From Bradyrhizobium lablabi (GTDB taxonomy: Bacteria; Pseudomonadota; Alphaproteobacteria; Rhizobiales; Xanthobacteraceae): a stretch of DNA of 64,000 nt. The notes below the pieces were generated by a model. That model did not search any database and was not told the origin of the DNA. It was given only the letters and a program-made list of their open reading frames with translations. The translations under genes and the position numbers were made by a program. Below, piece by piece: positions 7,378 to 15,044 of the stretch. The DNA is taken from assembly GCF_900141755.1 (NCBI RefSeq), contig NZ_LT670844.1:7784501-7848500 (forward strand). Direction: 5' to 3'. Position 1 is the stretch's first letter. Each line of letters starts with the position of its first letter.

Positions 7378-7980
7378 GTGGCGGAAACACCGGATAAGGA
7401 AACGCAAGGAGATAAACAGCCTGAGGCGGCACGGCTGGGGGCTTCGAGCCGAGTGGCGATAGTGGTGTCCTTATCCGCCTTGGCCGTCATTGGCGCGGCC
7501 ACTGCCAATGCTTTGCCGAATTTCCATCGCTTCTCTTTGCCGCATTTCAATCGCCTTTCTTTGCCGAATTTCAATGGCTTCTCTTTGCCGGATTTCAATC
7601 GCTTCGCTGCACAGTCTCCACATGAGACGGTTTCAGCCCCGATACCAGATCCCGCCGTCAGCGCGACACTGAAGGATATTCAGTTGTCGCAGCAGCAAAA
7701 CGCAGCTGTGTTGGTGTCGCTCGCGCAGAGCTCCGCAACTCAACAGGCGGATTTGAAAAGAATATCCCGTCAACTCTCCTCGCTAGCGGCGCAGGCGGAC
7801 GCTCTGCAGAGTGCGATGACGCCGTTGACGACTTCCAGCATCCCACATCCAAATCCTCGCACTCGGGTCCTCGGGACGTCGCGAAAAATAATTTCTCCAC
7901 TGCCTAAACCTGTCGGCCCTGTTTCGGTCGGAGGCGCCCCGCTGAGTCCTGCGCCGGCACCGGGCTCGGGCGCAGGTTAG
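7378..7980 (+). CDS. Membrane-anchored protein with octapeptide repeats
   Basis: 200 residues from a GTG with AAGGA 6 nt upstream. A charged cytoplasmic N-terminus (1-24) is followed by one membrane segment (VAIVVSLSALAVIGAATANA), then four tandem 8-residue repeats of type LPNFNRFS (residues 46-77). A Gln-rich probable coiled coil (about 96-145, LKDIQLSQQQNAAVLVSL onward) and a Pro/Ser-rich tail ending in AGSGAG-like sequence follow. Similar Bradyrhizobium proteins share the coiled-coil part. Function unknown; the repeat count may vary between strains. Confidence 0.65.
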   Translation: MAETPDKETQGDKQPEAARLGASSRVAIVVSLSALAVIGAATANALPNFHRFSLPHFNRLSLPNFNGFSLPDFNRFAAQSPHETVSAPIPDPAVSATLKDIQLSQQQNAAVLVSLAQSSATQQADLKRISRQLSSLAAQADALQSAMTPLTTSSIPHPNPRTRVLGTSRKIISPLPKPVGPVSVGGAPLSPAPAPGSGAG

Positions 7981-8176
7981 CTTTGGTTTCGCGCCTCAAA
8001 CCTGTGAACATCGATCCAGAAGACCTGGCTAACGCAGAAGAATTGCGGTGACATTCAACTATCGTTCTGCCGGGGGCGATCCCCCGAGGTTCTCGACTTT
8101 CCAAATTGAATGCACTGGACTGCACCCCTGGAACGAGACACGATAATTTCTGTGACAGTGCGGTTGCCATGATGCG

Positions 8177-9034
8177 TTATCGTGGTTTGTTTTGCGCGAA
8201 CGCGGTTTCGAACTCAAGGGGCGATTGGTACCCGAGCGCCGAGTGCAACCGGTCCTTGTTGTAGACTTCTGCGATGAAGCTATTGATTCGGCGGCGGGCG
8301 TCACTGAGGTCGGCGAAGGCCTTGCCGTCGATCTCTTCGGTCTTCAGCGTCTTCATGAAGCTCTCGGCCTTGGCGTTGTCGAAGGGATTGCCCGGTCTGC
8401 TCATGCTGATGGTGATGTCGCGATCGGCCAGCCGTTGGCGATAGGCGATGGAGGCGTATTGCACCCCGCGATCGGAGTGATGGATCAGGCTGCCGGGTTG
8501 CGGCTTTCGGGCATCGATGGCTGTCTCCAGCGCGGCGATGGCGAGTGAGGCATCGAGCGTGTTCTCAAAAGCCCAGCCCACGGCCTTGCGCGAGAAGGCG
8601 TCGAGAATAACGGCGAGATAGGCGAAGGCTCTGGCGAGATGCACATAAGTGATGTCGGCGACCCAGATTTGATCAGGCGCTGACGGAACAAGGCCGCGCA
8701 CCAGATTGGGCACGATGAGAAAGGCCGAGGGGCGGTCGGCTGGTGGCTTCAGGAACGGCGCCTTGCGCTGGGCCAGGAGATTGTCCTCGCGCATAAGCCG
8801 CTGAACTTTCTTGGCATTCACCACCATGCCCTGCCGTCTGAGGGCCGCTGTCACCCGCCTATAGCCATAGAAGCGGTGCTTGAGGCAAATGCGCTGGATA
8901 ACGTCGCGCAACTCGCACTCAGCCGCCTCACCGCTGCGTCCGGCAAGGTGCCGGTAATACGTCGCGCGCGGCAGGCCTGCGAGCCTGCACAGGTGCAGCA
9001 CATCGGCGTGCGAACCGGCCGCTTCTAGCGTCAT
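8177..9034 (-). CDS. IS3-family transposase OrfB (DDE integrase domain)
   Basis: 285 residues. An N-terminal HTH_21 region (YRRVTAALRRQGMVVNAKKV) is followed by a retroviral-integrase-type catalytic core. The first Asp is in WVADITYV, the second in LIHHSDRGVQYAS and the Glu in DNAKAESFMKTLKTE, so the DDE triad is complete. The C-terminus reads LHSALGYQSPLEFE as usual for the family. Its start overlaps the end of orfA by 4 bp (ATGA) with no obvious slippery heptamer, so translational coupling is more likely than a programmed -1 frameshift. Confidence 0.93.
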   Translation of the reverse strand: MTLEAAGSHADVLHLCRLAGLPRATYYRHLAGRSGEAAECELRDVIQRICLKHRFYGYRRVTAALRRQGMVVNAKKVQRLMREDNLLAQRKAPFLKPPADRPSAFLIVPNLVRGLVPSAPDQIWVADITYVHLARAFAYLAVILDAFSRKAVGWAFENTLDASLAIAALETAIDARKPQPGSLIHHSDRGVQYASIAYRQRLADRDITISMSRPGNPFDNAKAESFMKTLKTEEIDGKAFADLSDARRRINSFIAEVYNKDRLHSALGYQSPLEFETAFAQNKPR

Positions 9035-9432
9035 GGCTTCAATAACTTCGATGATGCGGATGCGGGTTTGCCTTGCGCTGCCGGCCGCTCCAAGGCGCGC
9101 AAGGCTTTTCGAAAAAAATCGATGTCCAGTTGCTGGCGGCCCACCAGCCGTTCAAGCTCGGCGATGCGCGCGCTCGCCTGGGCGAGCGCAGAGCGTTTTT
9201 TGTCATCCGCCTGTAGCGGCCTGAGCCTGCGGGGGCCAGGCTTGGGCCCGCGCTTGCGATTCAACCCCTCAGGCCCATGGGCCTTCCACGCCTTGATCCA
9301 GTCATGCAGAAGCTTGCGCGATATCCCAAGCTTGCGGGCCACAGGCAGAACGCCTTCGCCTCCTTCAGCAAGCTTGATCGCCTTCAATTTGTACGCCGTC
9401 GGAAACTGACGGATCTTTCCTTTTGCTGCCAC
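9031..9432 (-). CDS. IS3-family OrfA (HTH DNA-binding protein)
   Basis: 133 residues. An N-terminal HTH (FPTAYKLKAIKLAEGG ... VARKLGISRKLLHDWIKAWK) would bind the terminal repeats. A basic linker and a leucine-zipper-like helix (ARIAELERLVGRQQLDIDFF) for multimerisation follow. The size and layout match IS3-group OrfA proteins. Located just inside the right terminal repeat, upstream of orfB. Confidence 0.9.
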   Translation of the reverse strand: MAAKGKIRQFPTAYKLKAIKLAEGGEGVLPVARKLGISRKLLHDWIKAWKAHGPEGLNRKRGPKPGPRRLRPLQADDKKRSALAQASARIAELERLVGRQQLDIDFFRKALRALERPAAQGKPASASSKLLKP

Positions 9433-9532
9433 AGGTCATCCTCGAAATGCCTGTCACAGAAATTATCGTGTCTCGTTCCAGGGGTGCAGTCCAGCACTGT
9501 CACCGTAATTCTCGTAATTCGAAAACCTCGAG

Positions 9533-9739
9533 GTGTCAGCTGCAGACATGCCGCAGAAGGCCGCGGCCGTGTACATGATCACGCAAGCTCGGCATTTCCT
9601 GGCGCGGCATCCCATCGGCGAAGTCACAGTGCTCGAGGCGCTGCGGCCGATGCTGAGAGGATTGATCCGCGAGCATGCCGAGTTCGCCGCCAAGGATTGG
9701 GAAGCGCCGATCTGCACCATGCCCTTCTACGCGGCCTAA
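9533..9739 (+). CDS. Hypothetical protein, up to 68 residues
   Basis: The GTG at 9533 gives 68 residues; the in-frame ATG at 9548 (MPQKAAAVYMITQARHFLAR) gives 63 and may be the true start, because the upstream bases border the IS-disrupted repeat. The protein is soluble and helical, ending DWEAPICTMPFYAA. A strong intrinsic terminator 26 bp downstream supports it being transcribed. No family recognised. Confidence 0.45.
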   Translation: MSAADMPQKAAAVYMITQARHFLARHPIGEVTVLEALRPMLRGLIREHAEFAAKDWEAPICTMPFYAA

Positions 9740-9764
9740 AGATCAGCGCCAGCGCCGTTCACGA

Positions 9765-9793
9765 AGCCGCCGGGCTCGCCCGGCGGCTTTTTT
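9765..9793 (+). terminator. Intrinsic terminator
   Basis: AGCCGCCGGGC pairs with GCCCGGCGGCT, followed by a run of T (9788-9793). It lies 26 bp after the stop of the small gene at 9533. Confidence 0.85.
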
Positions 9794-9892
9794 GTTGCTC
9801 GGCCGTCGGCGAATCGCCAACGCGCGAACGTGAATTGACTTCGAACAACCAGGTCCGTCTGCTGCGCCGCGCATGTGTTGAAGGAGGTACTG

Positions 9893-10156
9893 ATGCGCAA
9901 TCTGGTTTTGGCCATATTGGCGATCGGGGCGGCCTCAATAGCCGGGCCGGCGGCGGCCCAAACATACGACCCGGACTATCCGGTTTGCCTGCACGTGTAT
10001 GGACCGGCCACCTATTACGAATGCCGCTATACGTCGCTGGCCCAATGCAACGCGTCGGCATCGGGCCGCGGCGCCCAGTGCGTCATCAGTCCATATTTTG
10101 CGAGCGTGCAAGTGCCCGCGGGACCACATTATCGGCGGCATCCCCGCGTCTACTAA
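9893..10156 (+). CDS. DUF3551-type small secreted protein
   Basis: 87 residues behind a near-perfect AAGGAGGT ribosome-binding site. Signal peptide MRNLVLAILAIGAASIAGPA, cut near A-A-A-Q. The mature part has conserved cysteines in YPVCLHVYG, YYECRYTS, AQCNAS and AQCVISPYF. This matches the DUF3551 family of short exported proteins that is greatly expanded in Bradyrhizobium. Function unknown; a periplasmic disulfide-bonded protein is likely. The truncated paralogue is at 6911. Confidence 0.85.
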   Translation: MRNLVLAILAIGAASIAGPAAAQTYDPDYPVCLHVYGPATYYECRYTSLAQCNASASGRGAQCVISPYFASVQVPAGPHYRRHPRVY

Positions 10157-10161
10157 ATGCG

Positions 10162-10239
10162 CTTCTGACAAAGCATTTCAAGCGCGCTTACGGCATTACT
10201 CCGCTGCAATTTGCCAAAGCTGCCGCGCCAAGGGCGTGA
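10162..10239 (+). pseudogene. C-terminal fragment of an AraC-family regulator
   Basis: A frame ending at 10239 reads LTKHFKRAYGITPLQFAKAA, the second-helix and signature end of an AraC HTH domain. Nothing upstream belongs to it; the DUF3551 gene ends five bases before. It is a residue of a deleted regulator gene. Confidence 0.6.
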
Positions 10240-10376
10240 AAATCAGGCCCAGGGCAAACCGTAGTTCGTTATTTTGACCGGGGCGGTGAGGAGATTGGTA
10301 GCCGCCGGCTCGAAAACGTGTCCTGAGGCCCCGCAGCCCGTCACGGATCCCGCGCCAGCTTGCGGCGTCCCCAAGG

Positions 10377-10649
10377 TCATTCCCCATCTAGGTTTCTCGT
10401 CAGGTATCCCAGCATGGCCTTGCAGGCTTCTTCGGCCTCAGCAAGCGTTTTAAAGGGCGAGCCGCCAACCCGGATGGCGGCCGTGTTTTGAGAAAGCGAG
10501 CGCCACGATGCCACATAGCCGGGCGGTCCGTGAAAGCCGGGACCGCCGCGGCTCTCATAACTGATCACGAAGGAAAAGCCGTCGCTGCTCGCGTTCCATA
10601 TTCCCATGTCCTCGACGGGACCAACGACGCGGTTGAACTGCATAGCCAT
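10377..10649 (-). CDS. Conserved hypothetical protein, 90 residues
   Basis: Begins MAMQFNRVVGPVEDMGIWNA, continues with a strand-rich SFVISYES region and ends in a helix FKTLAEAEEACKAMLGYLT. The last part resembles domains in which a short helix packs on a small sheet. I recall close homologues in Bradyrhizobium but no function. It is the last gene before the tRNA-Lys. Confidence 0.6.
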   Translation of the reverse strand: MAMQFNRVVGPVEDMGIWNASSDGFSFVISYESRGGPGFHGPPGYVASWRSLSQNTAAIRVGGSPFKTLAEAEEACKAMLGYLTRNLDGE

Positions 10650-10819
10650 TCCACCGGGTGAGGGTGGGCATGCGCCATCAAAACGCGACGCTTGCCGGCT
10701 GGCAAATTAGATTCGCAAATTTCGTTCTCAGAAAAACGGACACGGAACGGACACGGTCAAACCGTCTGCGACGAGAAAGAAGCGGCCAAGCTATAAACTG
10801 CTGCGACTGTTAGATATTT

Positions 10820-10895
10820 TGGTGAGCGCGGAGGGACTCGAACCCTCGACCCCATGATTAAAAGTCACGTGCTCTACCGCCTGAGCTACGCGCTC
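10820..10895 (-). tRNA. tRNA-Lys (anticodon UUU)
   Basis: A complete 76-nt cloverleaf with encoded CCA. The acceptor arm GAGCGCG pairs with CGCGCTC, the D arm is GCTC/GAGC, and the anticodon stem CGTGA/TCATG encloses loop CTTTTAA with TTT. The T arm is GAGGG/CCCTC around TTCGAGT. Its 3' end points toward the accessory region on the left. Confidence 0.96.
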
Positions 10896-11044
10896 ACGTG
10901 AGGCGCTGTGTAGGGGGCAGCTTGGTGCGGGTCAATAGCGCCAGTTGCCGCAAACGGAGCGCCGGGATAATCCGGATTTCTATTGTCAGATGGGCCGTTA
11001 GCGGGAGTTCTTCAACCGGGCTGCCCACAGAAAACCCGCCTCCG

Positions 11045-13720
11045 TCAGCTCGCCTCGGGGTGAATCTCCGACGCCACCGGCTGTGAATTGCGGACCACCT
11101 CGGGGAGGGCGACCGGGCGCAGGCCGATCAGCTCCGCGGTCCGGATCGCGCTGTTGCGCCAGAACGAGAATTCGTTGAGGCGGGAGTTTTCCAGAATGGC
11201 AATGGCTACCGCCGACAGGAAGGGCAGGCTTTGCAGCACCAGCACGCCGGCGAACACGTAGATCTCGAGGACCTGCTTGAAGTTATTGGTGACGACCAGC
11301 ACCGCCGCGCCGACCAGCAGCAACACGCCGATCACGGCCTCCCAGAATGCCTGGAACTCGATCGACATCCGCGACAAGCCGCCCTTCGAGGTGCGGGTGA
11401 ACGGCAAATGCTCGGTGATGAGGCCGTTGGCAACCGCCCGCGACACCGTCCATTGCACCGACATCGCCGCGATCATGGCGCCCAGCATCTGGCCCCATTT
11501 CACCGGCACGCGCAGCCGGTACATCGTCACGAAATGCAGCAGCGAGACCACGAAGGATGCGATGATCGGCAGCGTCAGGATCTTGTCGGGAATGGCGATG
11601 TCCGCGAAGGCTACGATCGGCACCCAGATCAGATTGAGGATGGCGACCAGCACGCCAAGGCTTTCGGCCCCTAACCAGTTCAGCCAGCCGAGGGTGAATT
11701 CGCGGCGTTGGTCCGGCGTCAATCGGCTGGCGCCGGGCAGAAAACGCCGCCAGTGCTTTTTGACGATCTGGAAACCGCCATAGGCCCAGCGATGACGCTG
11801 CTTCTTGAAGGCCTCATAGGTGTCCGGCAACAGGCCGTGACCGTAGCGGTGATTGGTGTAATGGGTCAGCCAGCCATGCTCGATGACGGCGAGGCCCAAA
11901 TCCGTGTCTTCGCAAATGGTGTCGCCGGCCCAGCCGCCGGCCATGTCCATCGCCGCGCGCCGGATCAGGCACATGGTGCCGTGAACGATGATGGCGTTGG
12001 CCTCGTTGCGCTGGACCATGCCGATGTCGAAGAAGCCGGCATATTCGCCGTTCATGATGTAGTGCATCAGCGAGCGGTCGCCGTCGCGATGGTCCTGCGG
12101 CGCCTGCACCAGGCCAACTCTGGCGTCGGCGAAAACCGGCACCAGATCCTTCAGCCAATCCGGCTGCACGACATAGTCGGCATCGATGATGCCGATGATC
12201 TCGGCATCGACGGCAGTGCGGTCCATGGCGATGCGAAGCGCGCCGGCCTTAAACCCTTGCACCTTCTCGGCGTTGATGAACTTGAAGCGCTCGCCGAGCG
12301 CGCGGCAGTGATCCTGGATCGGTTGCCAGAATTCAGGGTCGGGGGTGTTGTTGATGATCACGACGCATTCGAAATTCGGATAGTCGAGCCGCGACACCGC
12401 ATCGAGCGTCTGTTTCAGCATCTCCGGCGGCTCGAAATAGGCGGGGACATGGATCGAGACCTTGGGGAAGGTGACGGTTTCGCCCATGGTGGCCGGCGCG
12501 ACAGCCGCGCCCTTGATGATCAACCGGAGTGGCTTGCGGCCGAAAGCCACCGCCGCGATCTCCTCGATCCGCGCCATCGCGATCAGCACCAGCGGAACCA
12601 AGAGGATCAAGCCCAGCGTGAGTGCAAAGGCCGAACCGAGCACAAAATAATGGCCGGTCCAATAGGAAAACACGGTCGCGGCCCAGGCGCCGATGCCATT
12701 GGCCGCCGTCGCCAGTATCAGCGACTGCATCACGGTGGCGTCGGGCAGCCGCAGGATCGGGAGCGACATCAACAGGCCGACCAGCAGAGCGAGCGTTGCC
12801 AGTTTCCAATAGGCCTCATCGACGACGGGGCCCGACCAGGCGAATTTCGGCTCGCGCGCCGCGTTGAGGATGCCCCAGTATGGACCGACGCCGCCCTCAA
12901 AATATTTCCAGGGCTGATCGATCGCCTCGACGATGTTGTATTCCATCCCGATGGCTTCGGCGCGGCTGACGAAATTGCGCAGCGTCACTGCCTGCTGGAA
13001 CGGTCCCGGCGTGGCGCTTTGCAGATTATAGCCGGCGCTCGGCCAGCCGAATTCGGCGACCACGATACGCTTGCCCGGAAACGCGTCGCGCAGTTTCTGA
13101 TAGATGATCAGCGCCTGATCGACCGCCTGCTTGTCGGAAAAGCCTTCCCAATAGGGAAGGATATGCGCCGCGATGAAATCGACGGAAGAGGCGAGTTCGG
13201 GGTGCTCAAGCCAGATGTTCCAGATTTCGCCGGTGGTCACGGGGACATTGACCGATCCCTTGACGCGCTGGATCAGCGCGATCAGGTCGTCGATCTTCTG
13301 CTCGCCGCGGTAGAGGGTTTCGTTGCCGACCACGACGCCGTTGACGTTGCCGTTGTGTTTTGCCAGTTCGATCGCCGACAGTATTTCGCGTTCGTTGCGG
13401 TCGGCATTCTTGTCGATCCAGGCGCCGACCGTGACCTTGAGCCCAAATTCCGCGGCGATCGGCGGCACCAGTTCGCTGCCTTCCGTCGAAGAGTACAGGC
13501 GGACCGCTCGCGTCAGGGTGGAGAGTTTCTTCAGATCGGCGCGAACCTTCTCAGAGTCGGCGATGCTGTCGGCTACGATGTGACCCCGTTCGAACGGCGC
13601 GTAGGACACGCTCGGCAGAATGCCCTTGAAGTTGGGGGCCTCCTGCTTCTCCCGAAATACCCCCCATAAGGCAGCATGAACGGCGGCCACACACAACAAA
13701 ACGGCGACGACGGCGCGCAT
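11045..13720 (-). CDS. ndvB: Cyclic beta-(1,3),(1,6)-glucan synthase, GH17-GT2 fusion
   Basis: 891 residues from the ATG at 13720 (a TTG at 13744 is a weaker alternative). A TM anchor is followed by a GH17-like domain (about 35-310) that keeps both catalytic glutamates (VVGNETLYRGE and VAEFGWPSAGY). Then come membrane segments and a processive GT2 domain (about 420-690) with IIDADYVV, CEDTDLG and QRHRWA (the D,D,D,QxxRW set), and several C-terminal TM helices. This matches Bradyrhizobium NdvB, the inner-membrane beta-(1,3)-glucan synthase needed for osmotic adaptation and effective nodulation. ndvD and ndvC are close by. Its promoter region is duplicated at 13973-14154. Confidence 0.9.
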   Translation of the reverse strand: MRAVVAVLLCVAAVHAALWGVFREKQEAPNFKGILPSVSYAPFERGHIVADSIADSEKVRADLKKLSTLTRAVRLYSSTEGSELVPPIAAEFGLKVTVGAWIDKNADRNEREILSAIELAKHNGNVNGVVVGNETLYRGEQKIDDLIALIQRVKGSVNVPVTTGEIWNIWLEHPELASSVDFIAAHILPYWEGFSDKQAVDQALIIYQKLRDAFPGKRIVVAEFGWPSAGYNLQSATPGPFQQAVTLRNFVSRAEAIGMEYNIVEAIDQPWKYFEGGVGPYWGILNAAREPKFAWSGPVVDEAYWKLATLALLVGLLMSLPILRLPDATVMQSLILATAANGIGAWAATVFSYWTGHYFVLGSAFALTLGLILLVPLVLIAMARIEEIAAVAFGRKPLRLIIKGAAVAPATMGETVTFPKVSIHVPAYFEPPEMLKQTLDAVSRLDYPNFECVVIINNTPDPEFWQPIQDHCRALGERFKFINAEKVQGFKAGALRIAMDRTAVDAEIIGIIDADYVVQPDWLKDLVPVFADARVGLVQAPQDHRDGDRSLMHYIMNGEYAGFFDIGMVQRNEANAIIVHGTMCLIRRAAMDMAGGWAGDTICEDTDLGLAVIEHGWLTHYTNHRYGHGLLPDTYEAFKKQRHRWAYGGFQIVKKHWRRFLPGASRLTPDQRREFTLGWLNWLGAESLGVLVAILNLIWVPIVAFADIAIPDKILTLPIIASFVVSLLHFVTMYRLRVPVKWGQMLGAMIAAMSVQWTVSRAVANGLITEHLPFTRTSKGGLSRMSIEFQAFWEAVIGVLLLVGAAVLVVTNNFKQVLEIYVFAGVLVLQSLPFLSAVAIAILENSRLNEFSFWRNSAIRTAELIGLRPVALPEVVRNSQPVASEIHPEAS

Positions 13721-13878
13721 CGCGACTAAACCACCTGGGGCCAAAATGGCAGGGAAACGGATCCGTCCCCGAGATCCGACCGAGTCAGCGGCAAATTCAA
13801 CATAGCTCTGCCACGCGATTTAACAACTCTTATGACGCCATGGCGTTTTGAGGGCGCGAACAATCCCAACCGTGAAAA
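13701..13878. repeat. Direct repeat A: ndvB start and promoter region
   Basis: About 180 bp covering the first codons of ndvB and its upstream region (GTCCCCGAGATCCGACC, CGCGATTTAACAACTC). It recurs at 13973-14154 with roughly 85% identity by eye. Confidence 0.8.
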
Positions 13879-14154
13879 AGGTTGGAACCATCGCGATCTG
13901 CGCCAGCGATACTAAGATGATCATTCCCAGCGTCACTGCAACGGCCGAGCCGCAAGTGAAGTAACCACCAGAACGGCGGCGACGACGGCGCGCATCGCGA
14001 CGAGACCCTGGGGGCAAGTATGGCTGGGAAGCGGATTCGTCCCCGAGATCCGACCAAGTCAGCGGCAAATCGAGCATATCTCCGCCACGCGATTTAACAA
14101 CTCATATGACGCCCTCACGTTTTGAGGGCGCGAACACTCCCAACCAGTGAAAAC
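13820..14154 (-). pseudogene. Decayed, internally deleted duplicate of ndvB
   Basis: The minus strand carries repeat B (13973-14154), a copy of the ndvB promoter and first codons (MRAVVAAVL), followed directly by sequence matching an internal ndvB membrane region. One frame reads GGYFTCGSAVAVTLGMIILV, against GHYFVLGSAFALTLGLILLV near residue 355 of NdvB. The two parts are in different frames and about 350 codons are missing between them. This is a second ndvB copy lost to deletion. A small product of fewer than 20 residues could still be translated from the duplicated start. Confidence 0.75.
13973..14154. repeat. Direct repeat B of the ndvB promoter region
   Basis: Second copy of the repeat at 13701-13878, in the same orientation, located just downstream of ndvD. 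Confidence 0.8.
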
Positions 14155-14183
14155 TTCGGATCGTTCCGAAGGCGGGATTGCGA

Positions 14184-14777
14184 CTATTTCGCCGGCGCCG
14201 GGGTGGCAGCGGGCGCCGGGGTTGCCGCGGCAGCGGGCGGGGCGGGCGCCGCGGCGCCCGAGGTCGTGGGCGCGGCGGGCGGGGCGGCCGCTGCGGCGGC
14301 TTGCGGCTGGGCCGCCGGATTGATCCAGCAGGCATGGACCCGGCCGCTCAGGCTATCGGGCACCTTGGGATCGATCAGCGAAAAGAACCGCGTCAGGCAA
14401 CGAAAAGCAGCCTGGACGTGGCCGCCCGGGCAGCCGAACCGGTCGTACAGATCGAGATGCCGGAACGCGGTGTCGAGGTCGTCGCGGTACATCAAAACCA
14501 CCACCCGGCGGCCGAGCCAGACGCATTCCGGGTTTCCGGCCGGACCGTTGATGGTTTGCGACGCTTCGACGAATTCGTCGGTTTTGTGCTGATTTTCCTT
14601 GGGCGCGTCAGCCGAGGCGGCGGGAGGCTTGCCGGATTGATCGGCGCTGGGCGGGGTGCCGCTCTGGGCAACGGCGCTTCCGATACCCGCGCTTCCAAAA
14701 CCGATGAGCAATGCAAGGCCGGGAACGGCGAGGTGACGCAAAACCGCATTCTTGAACTGAAGCACACCTCGACCCAT
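14184..14777 (-). CDS. ndvD: NdvD-like protein of the cyclic glucan locus
   Basis: 197 residues from the ATG at 14777, which has GGGGA just upstream; a TTG at 14864 would give 226. A hydrophobic segment (LRHLAVPGLALLIGFGSAGI) acts as signal or membrane anchor. A central domain holds CVWLGRRVVVLMYRDDLDTA and two further cysteines (RFGCPGG, FRCLTRFF). The tail is an Ala/Pro-rich low-complexity stretch from about residue 150. In B. japonicum a small gene, ndvD, lies between ndvB and ndvC and is needed for glucan synthesis; position and size fit. No enzymatic motif is visible. Confidence 0.65.
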   Translation of the reverse strand: MGRGVLQFKNAVLRHLAVPGLALLIGFGSAGIGSAVAQSGTPPSADQSGKPPAASADAPKENQHKTDEFVEASQTINGPAGNPECVWLGRRVVVLMYRDDLDTAFRHLDLYDRFGCPGGHVQAAFRCLTRFFSLIDPKVPDSLSGRVHACWINPAAQPQAAAAAAPPAAPTTSGAAAPAPPAAAATPAPAATPAPAK

Positions 14778-15044
14778 AAATTCCCCGATTTGTTTCCCGC
14801 CCGCGGCCAGCGCTGAGCAGCTGGTTTGCGCGCTGGTTTGATTGCCGTTCAAATGGGTCCCCAATGCGGCGGAGACACCGGGGGATTCCCATGACGGACA
14901 TTTCGGATTTTGTCCAGCAAAGTCACAACTTTATCGTGTCGTGGTAAAGCCGGCGCACCGGACGGCATTGGATTGCGCATATCAACTCTTGGCAGACGGC
15001 ACCTGACCGGCTAATCGACGGGCCCTTCCCGGAGGACGGAACCG

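Larger units (their letters stand above)
8116..9493 (-). mobile_element. Complete IS3-family insertion sequence, 1378 bp
   Basis: Perfect 43-bp terminal inverted repeats start TGGACTGCACCCCTGG (8116-8158 and 9451-9493). A 4-bp target duplication GCAC flanks them (8112-8115 and 9494-9497). Inside are orfA and orfB on the minus strand, both intact. Both ends and both genes are complete, so the element may still be active. It has jumped into the second MITE copy. Confidence 0.92.
8040..9511. repeat. MITE-like element, copy 2, interrupted by an IS
   Basis: The left part 8040-8115 and right part 9498-9511 together restore an element like that at 7039. Its right end (TGTCACCGTAATTC) is displaced by the 1378-bp IS at 8116-9493. 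The left arm lacks a few bases relative to copy 1. Confidence 0.75.

Noticed and set aside
11708..13669. Plus-strand frame of 653 codons opposite ndvB
   Set aside because: It is the antisense of ndvB with His/Arg/Asp-rich composition and no domain; the minus strand holds a clear GH17-GT2 protein.
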